Shown piece by piece: positions 1-8,605 of a DNA stretch of 64,000 bases. The position numbers were made by a program, and so were the translations under genes. Position 1 is the first letter of the stretch, and each line of letters starts with the position of its first letter. This stretch comes from BJGO01 sp039810885 (GTDB lineage: Bacteria > Bacteroidota > Bacteroidia > Chitinophagales > UBA10324): the NCBI GenBank assembly GCA_039810885.1, contig JBDHXV010000005.1, forward strand, positions 1 through 64,000, given 5' to 3'. The notes below the pieces were generated by a model, which saw only the letters and a program-made list of their open reading frames with translations, had not been told where the DNA came from and searched no databases.

Positions 1-567
1 CTCAAATTCTTTTAATGGCTTAGAGGCTGTTTTCTTAATATGATTTTCTAAAAAAATATGGGTATAATTTACGTCAGCCTCGCAGCGTATGATGTCTTGA
101 ACAGGTACAAATTCCATTGTCTTATGATCGGCAATACAAATCCGTTTATTCGGATTAGAAAAATTTTGCAATAAGTGGGCAATCTGTATCGAAGAGAATT
201 TTGTCTGAAGTTTATCGTTCAAGCGAGATAGAGCCGCCATCAAATCTTCTCGCGCAATAGGCTTCAATAAATAATCTACAGCGCTGAATTTAAACGCCTG
301 CACGGCATATTGTTCAGAGGCCGTAGTGAAGATGATATCAAAATCAATCTGCTTCAGTTTTGAAAGCAGCTCAAAGCATGTTTTATCTTTCAGTTGCACA
401 TCGAGAAACACAAGTTGTGGATGAAGCGATAACAGAGCTTCATAAGCACTTTCAATATTGGTGCAACTTTTCAAAATTTGTATAGGCATAATTTGTTGCT
501 CTTCAAGCAACTTTTCAAGCCGGCTTATACAATGTTGTTCATCATCAATGAGTAGGGCTGTAACCAT
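1..567 (-). CDS. LytTR-family response regulator (partial, C-terminus off the left edge)
   Basis: Cytoplasmic transcriptional regulator of the LytR/AlgR type. The 189 residues visible from the ATG at 567 hold a receiver domain (acidic pair D8-D9, phosphoacceptor D56 in the motif LVFLDV, conserved K in LLKP) and the start of a LytTR DNA-binding domain (segment IRCEADVNYTHIFL). The reading frame is still open at base 1, so only the last part of the DNA-binding domain is missing; full-length relatives are about 240 residues. It starts 10 bases after the stop of the sensor kinase upstream on the same strand, so the two are almost certainly one operon and a cognate pair. The target genes cannot be read from the sequence. 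Confidence 0.9.
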   Translation of the reverse strand, partial: MVTALLIDDEQHCISRLEKLLEEQQIMPIQILKSCTNIESAYEALLSLHPQLVFLDVQLKDKTCFELLSKLKQIDFDIIFTTASEQYAVQAFKFSAVDYLLKPIAREDLMAALSRLNDKLQTKFSSIQIAHLLQNFSNPNKRICIADHKTMEFVPVQDIIRCEADVNYTHIFLENHIKKTASKPLKEFE

Positions 568-577
568 AGTTTGTTAT

Positions 578-2395
578 TTAATAATCCTGAAGAATGGGGA
601 GAACTAATTCTACACGAGTGCCCGGTGTTAAGTCCGATATTTCAATTGTTGCATGAGTATGATATTGTTGATTGAAAAGCCGTATCCTGTTTCTCGTAAT
701 GCTCGTGCCCATAGATTTATACGGCTTGGATTTCTGGGTAGTCTCGGATTCTGATCTTCCGTTTCCGTTGTCATCAATAAGGATGTGTAAGCTGTTTTGG
801 ATAAGGGTAACCTTAATTTTAATTTCGCCCCCTTGTTCTCTTGCGGATAGTCCGTGGACTATAGAATTTTCGACATAAGGTTGCAGCAATAAGGAAGGTA
901 AAACCCATTCAGATAACTGTACTTTATCATCGATGATGAATTGATAAGTAAAGCGGTGGTCAAGCCGCTGCTGTTCCAATTTTAGATACAGACCTAAATG
1001 CTCTAATTCCTGCTGCAATGAAATGGTGCGTTCCTCAGAAAGCTCAAGTGTCAAGCGCATCAGTTTGGCGAACGAAGTAATATAATCATCGGCAAGCTCT
1101 ATGTGGTGTGTGTTTATGAAATTGCTGATACTGTTTAAAGAGTTAAAGATAAAATGGGGGTTCATTTGTGCTCGCAAGGCTTTTAATTCCATTTCTGTTA
1201 CTTCCGATTTGAGCTCGGTTTCGCTTTGTTTTTGTAATAAGTCGCGGCGCTTTTTATACAAGTAAATACCTGCGAGAAATAGAAGTATAAGTACTGAGGC
1301 AATCCAAGTAACCCACCTGCGAATGATCATTTGTTTAACCATATCTAATTTCACACGAGCATTCTCGTGCTGCAATAAATTTTCTTTATTGTCGAAGACT
1401 GTTTGTAATTCATTTCTCAAAATGGCATTCTTTTTATCTGTATCCGCTATACTATCCCGTATAGCGATATAGTTTCGATAAGCAAGAAACGCATCTTTAA
1501 AGCGGTTTTGAATGGTAAATAAATCAGACTGTAGTTTATAAATATCGCGCTGTGGCATTAAAAAATCTCCGGACTGTGCTATGATTAAGCCTGTGCTAAC
1601 AAACTTTTCGGCCTCTAAATAATTTTTCTTCTCAAATAATACTTCGGCAACTCCTCCGATAGATTGCGCCTTTATATACTTGTTATCCGATACATCCGAA
1701 AAAGAGATTGCCTTATTAAAATTTATCAGAGCTTTATCCAATTCTCCTTCGCGCTTACTGATAATCCCCAGGTTCAAATAGACGCTGGCTAATACCTCTG
1801 ACAGTTTTAACGAATCCGCTAAGACAAGCGCCTGACCTAAGTATGTAAGTGCTTGAGCATTATCATTCATATTTAAGTATGCCAACCCGATATTGTTGAG
1901 GATATACGATTCGACATAGGTTTCTTTACTTTTTTTAATATCGGGCAGAGCAGCAAAAAAATAGCCCAATGCCTTTTGGTTATCTTCCACCGACAGATAC
2001 ATAAACCCGAGATTATTGTTGATGCTTGCTACATAACCTGGTTCATTATATCTCTTTCCTGCTTTCAGTGCCAGATTCAGATATTTCAAAGCATTAATCA
2101 AATCGGGCTTGTTCAGATAGAATGCCCCTAATTGCCGCAAACTGGTTAATATACCCGATCTATAGTTTATTCTTTCTGAAATCGTTAATGCTTTATATGC
2201 ATAGGCAATACCTGAATCGGGACTGCTGTATGAATAATTTAAAGCAATGGCTTCAAAAAGGATTACCTGATCAGAATCTTCTTTAGAATGTTTTTTTAAC
2301 TCGACTTGTAAAGAATCAAGAGTGTGGTGCAAATCCTGCGCTTGTGCAGTAACCATAAATAAGATAAGAAAGATGCCGAGAAAGGCTTTCTGCAT
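578..2395 (-). CDS. TPR-containing sensor histidine kinase, LytS/YehU type
   Basis: Sensor partner of the LytTR regulator. I chose the ATG at 2395 (605 residues) because it begins directly with a signal peptide (MQKAFLGIFLILF, ending AQAQ); an in-frame ATG 12 codons upstream adds a non-signal stretch. After the signal come tetratricopeptide repeats over roughly residues 30-310, a short coiled region, one membrane segment near 360-380 and a cytoplasmic His_kinase domain with phosphoacceptor H414 in MNPHFIFNSL, the N box in LQPYVENSIVHG and a glycine box DDNGNG. This is the standard Bacteroidota architecture in which periplasmic TPRs sense an unknown signal. The ligand is not predictable. Confidence 0.9.
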   Translation of the reverse strand: MQKAFLGIFLILFMVTAQAQDLHHTLDSLQVELKKHSKEDSDQVILFEAIALNYSYSSPDSGIAYAYKALTISERINYRSGILTSLRQLGAFYLNKPDLINALKYLNLALKAGKRYNEPGYVASINNNLGFMYLSVEDNQKALGYFFAALPDIKKSKETYVESYILNNIGLAYLNMNDNAQALTYLGQALVLADSLKLSEVLASVYLNLGIISKREGELDKALINFNKAISFSDVSDNKYIKAQSIGGVAEVLFEKKNYLEAEKFVSTGLIIAQSGDFLMPQRDIYKLQSDLFTIQNRFKDAFLAYRNYIAIRDSIADTDKKNAILRNELQTVFDNKENLLQHENARVKLDMVKQMIIRRWVTWIASVLILLFLAGIYLYKKRRDLLQKQSETELKSEVTEMELKALRAQMNPHFIFNSLNSISNFINTHHIELADDYITSFAKLMRLTLELSEERTISLQQELEHLGLYLKLEQQRLDHRFTYQFIIDDKVQLSEWVLPSLLLQPYVENSIVHGLSAREQGGEIKIKVTLIQNSLHILIDDNGNGRSESETTQKSKPYKSMGTSITRNRIRLFNQQYHTHATIEISDLTPGTRVELVLPILQDY

Positions 2396-2557
2396 AGAAT
2401 AGTGTATAAAACAAAAATAGTTCAACTTCATAGAACAATAAACAGGTTAAACCTCTTTCCGGCGCGCAAATAATCACCCAAGCCCTGCGAATAATCAAAA
2501 TAGCTTGACTTCATTGCTTTGGCTATTGATGTTTGTGATAATAAACACAAAATAATC

Positions 2558-3118
2558 ATGAAAACAACTTTTAAATTCACGGGCACCAACCTTGCTGCCG
2601 CACTCTTACTTATTACGTATTTTTTTATGACATGGATAAGTGCTTTCTCGATCAAGTTTACGGGCTTTGATATTACATCGAATGCCATCTCTCCAGGGCA
2701 ATATGGAAATACGATCACGGGCATTTCTCGCCTGGCCTTAATGTCCTTAGCTCTTGTACCCCTTGCATCCGGAGTGATACTGTTTCAAAATGTGACCAAC
2801 GATAAACGGTTTTCAAAGTACATACGCATAGCTCACCTTGCACCTGTAGTTGCTATTTTAATATTTATCGTAACCTATTATTTTACATTAAAGTCTGCTC
2901 AAGATCAATATTCACAGACTATGGGGTCTTTAGGCTCTTTTATGCCTAAGGTGTCTATGCCTGCGTTAACAGATATTCTTTCTATGGGCGCATACATTGC
3001 ATTAGCTGCTGCTCTGGCATTAGCTCTTTATGGTACCGGTAAATTAAAAGACAAAGAATACTATACCCCACAACAAGCTCCTGCTTCAACTACATATAAC
3101 ACACAAAACCCGGAATAA
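2558..3118 (+). CDS. Small membrane protein with four predicted helices, function unknown
   Basis: I do not recognise a family. The ATG at 2558 gives 186 residues; a frame open from 2519 would add 13 residues without hydrophobic or conserved character. Four hydrophobic segments are visible (about residues 9-29, 58-76, 93-112 and 139-160), with a long loop between the first two and a polar, Pro/Gln/Thr-rich C-terminal tail. It diverges from the sensor kinase gene at 578-2395 and is followed after 63 bases by the beta-helix protein gene on the same strand. Nothing identifies a substrate or catalytic motif. Confidence 0.65.
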   Translation: MKTTFKFTGTNLAAALLLITYFFMTWISAFSIKFTGFDITSNAISPGQYGNTITGISRLALMSLALVPLASGVILFQNVTNDKRFSKYIRIAHLAPVVAILIFIVTYYFTLKSAQDQYSQTMGSLGSFMPKVSMPALTDILSMGAYIALAAALALALYGTGKLKDKEYYTPQQAPASTTYNTQNPE

Positions 3119-3181
3119 TTATTCATTTTATTTTAAATAAACCCAAACCCATTTTATTCATTAATTAAAAACTCAAAAAAC

Positions 3182-4231
3182 ATGAAAACAATTAAAACAC
3201 TCTCTCTTCTTCTTGCTTTAGTTACCTTAACCCATGCGGTTACACAAGCTACAATTCGCCGTGTGAACAATCAAGGCTTCGGTGCGGCCTATACCGATTT
3301 ACCAACTTGTATAGGTGCGGCCAATCCGGGCGACACCATTCATGTGGAGGCCAGTGGTGTCGGTTATGGAATTATTACGCTTAATATTCCTTTAACGATT
3401 ATCGGCCCCGGCTATTTCTTAAACGAAAACCCGGGCTTACAAAAGAACTCAACTCCGGCAACGATTAATAGGATAACTCTAAACTCCGGAGCTGCCGGCA
3501 CCCTCATCACAGGCATTCGCATAGCTGATGATAGCTATGCCCGCATCTATATAAATTCAAGTAATATACGCATAGAGCGTTGCTTCATAGAAGACGGATT
3601 CGAGCTTCAAAATAGCGGCACTGATGTGTTAAATAATATTTCAATAAAGCAATGTTATACGAATTCGGGCTTATATCATCAATCATACCCCGGTCCCGTA
3701 AACGGATTAAATATTACGAATTCTTATTTCGGTAATTACGTAACCATAAGCTCTTCCGGCACCGGATATCAAAATAATTGCCAGGGAAACATTACAAATT
3801 GTGTATTTAACAATGGAGTATCTTGCTGGAGTGCCAATGTAGATTTTAAATATAATATTATCAAAGGGGGCGTTTTCGACAATAACAACAACTCAATTAC
3901 GAATGTTAATTATAATTTATTCGTTACAACAACGATGCCTGCATGGCTGGCCGTGCCCGGTAACACAAATAAAATAAAGTCACCCGTTGCGGCAGTATTT
4001 CCCAATACTACAGGCTCTACAGATTACAAGCTCCATGTGAATACGATACAGCAATGCCCTGAGTGTTATATGACAGCAACAAATATCGAAACAGGCGTGT
4101 GGGGTGGTGCCGATCCGTATCGCTTGAGTGGTGTTCCGAATGTACCCGCCATTTATTTATTGAACGCTCCTTCTCAGTCTGTGCAGGGTGGTACCATAAA
4201 CGTGAACATCAGCACACATACTAACAACTAA
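3182..4231 (+). CDS. Secreted right-handed beta-helix protein
   Basis: 349 residues with a clear signal peptide (hydrophobic LSLLLALVTL, likely cut after HAVTQA). The body has the look of a parallel beta-helix: repeated short strands rich in N, I, S and T (for example ITNCVFNNGVS and LNITNSYFGNYV), and an opening that reads like a pectate-lyase-fold cap (TIRRVNN...ANPGDTIHVEASG). No catalytic motif is evident, so adhesive or structural roles are as likely as carbohydrate binding. No recognisable T9SS sorting domain ends the protein; the last 30 residues are strand-like (IYLLNAPSQSV). The following T9SS cargo gene starts 24 bases downstream in the same frame, suggesting co-transcription. Confidence 0.7.
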   Translation: MKTIKTLSLLLALVTLTHAVTQATIRRVNNQGFGAAYTDLPTCIGAANPGDTIHVEASGVGYGIITLNIPLTIIGPGYFLNENPGLQKNSTPATINRITLNSGAAGTLITGIRIADDSYARIYINSSNIRIERCFIEDGFELQNSGTDVLNNISIKQCYTNSGLYHQSYPGPVNGLNITNSYFGNYVTISSSGTGYQNNCQGNITNCVFNNGVSCWSANVDFKYNIIKGGVFDNNNNSITNVNYNLFVTTTMPAWLAVPGNTNKIKSPVAAVFPNTTGSTDYKLHVNTIQQCPECYMTATNIETGVWGGADPYRLSGVPNVPAIYLLNAPSQSVQGGTINVNISTHTNN

Positions 4232-4255
4232 ATGCTAACTTCAGATTTCATTCTT

Positions 4256-6352
4256 ATGAAACACTATTTTCTAACTTGCTGTCTTCTGCTCTCTGTGTGG
4301 GCAAGCATGGCACAAACCCTTTCTCGGGCAGAGTATTGGGCGGATAGCGACCCGGGAATCGGGTTGGCAACCAACATTTTAGGGTTGCCCGTGCAGAGCG
4401 ATATCAGCAACTTCAACTTTAACGTTACGGCACAATCTCCGGGCTTCCATACTGTAGGAATACGAAGTAAAGATGCGGCGGGAAAATGGAGCCACACTAA
4501 TTTTGTCTCTGTATTTACCTATCCAACTCCTACGGTAGCTAACATAGTAAAAATAAAATATTGGATTGATAGCGACCCGGGATTCGCAGGCGGCACCATC
4601 CTTACCGGAGCTCCTACTCAGCCGGATATCAGCAACTTTAGCTTCGCTGTTCCTTCTTTAAGTCCCGGATTCCATTTTTTAGGAATTCGTTCTTTGGATG
4701 CGGCAGGAAAATGGAGCCATACCAATATCTTCTCACTCTATACGTATCCTGCACCAAGCAATGCGAACATTGTAGCAATACGATATTGGGTAGATTCGGA
4801 TCCCGGATTTAGCGCAGGCACTACGGTAACCGGGTTCACCTCTCAGCCCGATGTCAATAACCACAGCTTTGTTATTCCTCCACTGTCTAATGGATTTCAT
4901 ATTATCGGCGTGCGCTCAAAAAGTGCTGATGGCAAATGGAGCCATACCAATTTTCATACGATTTATGTTTCTGACCAAACAGTATATAATATCAATCGCA
5001 TTGAATATTATTGGGGAAGCACCGACCCGGGCTTTGGCAATGCTGCCGATACTACATTCTCCGTTGCGATAAATGATTTGAATAACGGAGTATTGACACT
5101 GCAGAATCCGCCTTCACAAGGCACCTATAATTTATTTCTCCGAACGCGCGATACGCAAGGCCGATGGAGCCATACGAATTATGTTCAAAACGTAATTATC
5201 ACAGATTGTTCATCCTTTACAATCAGTGTATCAAATGGTAACCTATCCTTGTGCCAAGGGCAGTCCGGTGTGGTTACGGCATCTAACGGAAATTCATACA
5301 CATGGACCCCATCTGCCGGATTAAGCAGCAGTACCACGGCTTCCGTTACGATATCGCCAACCGTATCGACTACCTATACCGTAACAGGTGTATCAGGCGG
5401 ATGCAGTGATACAAAAACTGTTGCTGTCATCGTGAATGCCAACCCGAATGTAAGTGCCACGGCATCGAACAGCACAATATGCAATGGCTCGAGTTCTACC
5501 TTGACCGCAAGCGGAGCAAGTACCTACCAGTGGAGCAATTCCTTAGGTACAAGCTCGAGTGTTACGGTTACACCAACTACATCGACAACCTATACGGTAA
5601 CCGGTACCAATTCATCCAACTGCACGGCATCTGCAACGGTATCCATAGCGGTGAACGCCAACCCGAATGTTACAATCTCTGCTTCAACTGATTCTGTTTG
5701 TGCAGGCTCAAGTGTGGTGATGAACGCTTCAGGTGCCAGTACTTATCAATGGAGTAATAATGCCGGCACAGGATCATCCGTTACAGCAACACCTGTAAAC
5801 ACAACCACATACTCCGTAGTTGGAACAGACGGGAATTCTTGTACAGGGTCTGCTACCCAGATCATAACGGTGGTTGCTTTACCTCCAACACCATCCATAA
5901 CGGTTACGAATAACACGACTTTAACTTGTACCATTATAGGAAGCAGTTACCAGTGGTATTTAAACGGCACACCAATTAATGGAGCCACAAGTCAAACCTA
6001 TACAGCAACTCAAAATGGTAATTATTCAGTTGTTATATTGAATAACTTTGGTTGCGAGTCCTCTGCGTCTGCCTCTGTGAACGTTATTATTAATGGTGTT
6101 CAGAACATACAGGATGCAATGGCTGTGCTTATCTATCCTAATCCGAACGATGGTCATTTTGTCGTTCAATCTGAGTCGTTTCTACCGGACGATGTTATTT
6201 GCTTACATGATATGTTAGGTCGGATTTGCCTGCAACAAACTTATAATTCAGCAAATAGTATTGATATATCAAGTTTGCCATCCGGCACCTATTTACTAAG
6301 TATTTCACGACAATCCTCTTCTCTTTTTAGATATACTGTTGTAAAATATTAA
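4256..6352 (+). CDS. T9SS-sorted secreted protein with tandem N-terminal repeats and Ig/PKD-like domains
   Basis: 698 residues from the ATG at 4256, chosen because the signal peptide (MKHYFLTCCLLLSVWASMAQ) begins there. The N-terminal half contains four repeats of about 75-80 residues, each opening with a Y[YW]xxSxDPGFG-type motif and closing with KWSHTNF; the middle holds at least three Ser/Thr-rich Ig- or PKD-like modules containing TYQWSN and TTYTVTG motifs; the last 80 or so residues form a type A T9SS sorting domain (IYPNPNDGHFVV, then LPSGTYLLSI). It should be exported across the outer membrane and anchored to or released from the cell surface. Repeats are conserved at DNA level (GCCAACCCGAATGT occurs twice), suggesting recent internal duplication. 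The ligand is unknown. Confidence 0.85.
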   Translation: MKHYFLTCCLLLSVWASMAQTLSRAEYWADSDPGIGLATNILGLPVQSDISNFNFNVTAQSPGFHTVGIRSKDAAGKWSHTNFVSVFTYPTPTVANIVKIKYWIDSDPGFAGGTILTGAPTQPDISNFSFAVPSLSPGFHFLGIRSLDAAGKWSHTNIFSLYTYPAPSNANIVAIRYWVDSDPGFSAGTTVTGFTSQPDVNNHSFVIPPLSNGFHIIGVRSKSADGKWSHTNFHTIYVSDQTVYNINRIEYYWGSTDPGFGNAADTTFSVAINDLNNGVLTLQNPPSQGTYNLFLRTRDTQGRWSHTNYVQNVIITDCSSFTISVSNGNLSLCQGQSGVVTASNGNSYTWTPSAGLSSSTTASVTISPTVSTTYTVTGVSGGCSDTKTVAVIVNANPNVSATASNSTICNGSSSTLTASGASTYQWSNSLGTSSSVTVTPTTSTTYTVTGTNSSNCTASATVSIAVNANPNVTISASTDSVCAGSSVVMNASGASTYQWSNNAGTGSSVTATPVNTTTYSVVGTDGNSCTGSATQIITVVALPPTPSITVTNNTTLTCTIIGSSYQWYLNGTPINGATSQTYTATQNGNYSVVILNNFGCESSASASVNVIINGVQNIQDAMAVLIYPNPNDGHFVVQSESFLPDDVICLHDMLGRICLQQTYNSANSIDISSLPSGTYLLSISRQSSSLFRYTVVKY

Positions 6353-6419
6353 TACCCCCCCTGTGAAGTTTCGTAGTGTCAAGCCGAAGCAATACGAAAT
6401 ATAAGTAACACATATAGGC

Positions 6420-6461
6420 AAAAAGGGTGTACGGGTTTTCCTGTCACCCTTTTTTATTTTT
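6420..6461 (+). terminator. Intrinsic terminator after the T9SS cargo gene
   Basis: An AAAAAGGGTG / CACCCTTTTT stem extended by ACGGG / CCTGT around a TTTT loop, with one bulged T, runs directly into a T-rich tract. It lies 68 bases after the stop of the secreted protein gene and ends that transcription unit. The A-run on the 5' side could let it work in both directions. Confidence 0.75.
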
Positions 6462-6489
6462 ACCGTAATTGAAGCCGCATGGCAGGGCA

Positions 6490-6517
6490 TTTGTTTAGCT
6501 TGTGGCAGTTAACTTTA
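6490..6517 (+). promoter_or_regulatory. Possible promoter of the WG-repeat gene
   Basis: TTTG at 6490-6493, a 16-base spacer and TAACTTTA at 6510-6517 approximate the Bacteroidota TTTG/TAnnTTTG promoter. The start codon follows 18 bases later. The spacer is short and the last base of the -7 box deviates, so this is tentative. Confidence 0.35.
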
Positions 6518-6535
6518 CACAGTAAAATCTACCGA

Positions 6536-7603
6536 ATGAAAAGACTTAATCTATTCTTAACGCTCTTGGTGAGTACACTGCGGTTGTTTGCACAGGATAA
6601 GCAAGAGACGCAACTATTTCCTGTAGTAAAAGATGCAAAATATGGATTCATCAATGTAAAAGGAGAGTTAGCCATACCCTATATGTATAATAATGCAGCT
6701 TATTTTTATGATGGATTGGCTGCTGTAAAACAAGGCAATAAATACGGCTTTATTAATTCATCCAATAAGATGATTATTGATCCACAGTTTGATACAGTGA
6801 AGCGTTTTAGCGAAGGTATTTGTGTGGTAGGAATGTATGAGGCAAATATGCCCTTACAATGGGGCTTTATTGATAAAAAAGGTAAGGTATTAAACTTAGG
6901 CTTGCCGGCTATCGGATATGCAACAAACTTTTCAAGTAATCGCACTATTGTGTCAGAAGCAGGATATGCCGAATACTTTTTGGTGTCTAAACAAGGTAAG
7001 CGTTTTCAGTTACCTCCGGGATATGGATTTTTCGAAGATGAGCACATCACATATAGTGAAGGGTATTTAAGAGTGCAGAAAAATATGGGAATAGGCCGTT
7101 ATCAAGATGCTTATGTAGATACCAATGGAAAACCCGTTGCGGCATTATCAACCTATTATGCCGATATGGGTAATGTTGAAGAAGGCCTGATTACATTTTA
7201 TGATAATGGCAAATACGGTTTTTTGGATACACAAGGCAAGATCGTTATTTCGCCTGCGTATGATACGGTAAAGTCTTTTAGCGAGGGAGTAGCCGCCGTG
7301 TGTGTGGGCCGCAATGAACAAGTGAATGTGGCGAACCCGATTGGTCAGTATGGGTTTATTGATAAAAATGGAAAATGGATTATTAAACCCCAACCGATGA
7401 AGTGCTTTTCATTCCACAACGGATATGCACGAGTTGAAGTTAACGGTAAGTATGGATTTATAAATGTCTCAGGCGTATTGGTTTTGCCAGCGGTCTATGA
7501 AGACGCAAAAGACTTCTTTCGCGGATTGGCTTATGTAAAACAAGACGGGCATTGGCAATATATAGACACGCAAGGTAGGCGCGTTTGGTGGCAGTCACAA
7601 TAA
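6536..7603 (+). CDS. WG-repeat protein, secreted or periplasmic
   Basis: 355 residues from the ATG at 6536, which begins a signal peptide (MKRLNLFLTLLVSTLRLFAQ); the frame is open further upstream, but that stretch overlaps the terminator/promoter region. The mature protein is a chain of WG repeats: YGFIN or YGFID followed by a polar turn, a short strand (such as VISPAYD) and an FSEG or F.NG motif, roughly seven or eight copies. Such repeats fold into beta-rich modules; no enzyme activity is established for the family. It stands alone between a terminator and a convergent gene. Its role is unknown. Confidence 0.8.
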   Translation: MKRLNLFLTLLVSTLRLFAQDKQETQLFPVVKDAKYGFINVKGELAIPYMYNNAAYFYDGLAAVKQGNKYGFINSSNKMIIDPQFDTVKRFSEGICVVGMYEANMPLQWGFIDKKGKVLNLGLPAIGYATNFSSNRTIVSEAGYAEYFLVSKQGKRFQLPPGYGFFEDEHITYSEGYLRVQKNMGIGRYQDAYVDTNGKPVAALSTYYADMGNVEEGLITFYDNGKYGFLDTQGKIVISPAYDTVKSFSEGVAAVCVGRNEQVNVANPIGQYGFIDKNGKWIIKPQPMKCFSFHNGYARVEVNGKYGFINVSGVLVLPAVYEDAKDFFRGLAYVKQDGHWQYIDTQGRRVWWQSQ

Positions 7604-7604
7604 A

Positions 7605-8537
7605 TTAACGTGAAGAGATAATTATCGGCTTGCTGATTTGCTCCCCGCTATTTAAGAACTCAACAGAATAAACACCGGGAAGAATATTATCAGAAAGCTC
7701 GAATGCTACTTCGCCTGAGTTGCTCTTGTAATAAACAGGCAAAGTCATCAAGCGCTCACCCATTACGTTAACAAGAAATGCATTTTTAAACTTACCGATT
7801 GATTTCTTATTTTCAATAAAAGTAATGTATTGAATATTTTCACTCTTCAGATTGCTCAAATTTTCGTAACGGTAGTAGGGACTTTGCCATTTGCTGTTTG
7901 TAGAATTGTTTACGGGCAATTGAACAGTATTTATCTCGGAGTGGCTAGATTCAAGATGTAACTTCTCATCGCACGTAACGGAAACATCCCATTGATAAAT
8001 TTTACCTTCATTTAAGTCGGATAGCAGTAAATTATTTATAGACGTTTGATAGATACTCCATTCATCTTTCCCTTTTTCTCTAACACGTACTGTGTAAACA
8101 GCTTCGGGGCTTGTCATTTCCCAGCGGAATATAGTTTTATTATTCTCCAACACGGTTGCATTCAGGTAATCAGGAGCATGACAATCCACACCCGTAACAA
8201 AATCAGGCCCCTTGACAAAGCTCGATGTATCCTTCTTAGATGAACTGAATGCGGTTTGCACCTGCCACTCATACCACGTTGCAGGCACAAGATTAAACAC
8301 CCGACGCACTGTTGTGGGTGCTTCGATACTGTAATAAGTCCATTGAGAACTTCCTTTAACACGATAACGCAATGTGTAGATATAATCGCGTAAAGAACCT
8401 TGCCAGATGAGTTTAATACTGCTGCTATTAATCACCTGATAGGAAAGCTCACCGGGAGCCGGACCTTTCACAGGCTTTGAGAGAAGAGGAGTTTGAAAGG
8501 CGGCTGTGAATAAAATTAGCCATAAGATGTGTTTCAT
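7605..8537 (-). CDS. Secreted fibronectin type III domain protein
   Basis: 310 residues with signal peptide (MKHILWLILFTAAFQTPLLS). Two fibronectin III-like modules are visible, about residues 25-115 (SSIKLIWQG ... WYEWQVQTAF) and 118-205 (CHAPDYLNATVLEN ... YQWDVSVTC). The C-terminal 80 residues (FLVNVMGERLMTLPVYY ... ILPGVYSVEFLNSG) resemble the beta-sandwich of T9SS sorting domains, although the classic PNP motif is absent, so T9SS export is only suspected. It converges with the WG-repeat gene, one base separating the two stops, and lies 68 bases downstream of the glycosyltransferase-like gene on the same strand. Confidence 0.7.
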   Translation of the reverse strand: MKHILWLILFTAAFQTPLLSKPVKGPAPGELSYQVINSSSIKLIWQGSLRDYIYTLRYRVKGSSQWTYYSIEAPTTVRRVFNLVPATWYEWQVQTAFSSSKKDTSSFVKGPDFVTGVDCHAPDYLNATVLENNKTIFRWEMTSPEAVYTVRVREKGKDEWSIYQTSINNLLLSDLNEGKIYQWDVSVTCDEKLHLESSHSEINTVQLPVNNSTNSKWQSPYYRYENLSNLKSENIQYITFIENKKSIGKFKNAFLVNVMGERLMTLPVYYKSNSGEVAFELSDNILPGVYSVEFLNSGEQISKPIIISSR

Positions 8538-8605
8538 AAGCTACGGTTTTTTGCAAGTAGCTTATAGTTAAAAATTCTCTTTTTGTTACGTTATATTCTT
8601 CTTTT

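Noticed and set aside
3182..6352. One gene broken by a stop codon at 4229-4231
   Set aside because: The downstream part has its own start and signal peptide, and the upstream protein ends cleanly, so these are two genes and not a pseudogene.
6369..6400. Inverted repeat TTTCGTA ... TACGAAA just before a terminator
   Set aside because: Seven-base arms with a 17-base loop are weak and lie next to a stronger terminator; no independent function can be supported.
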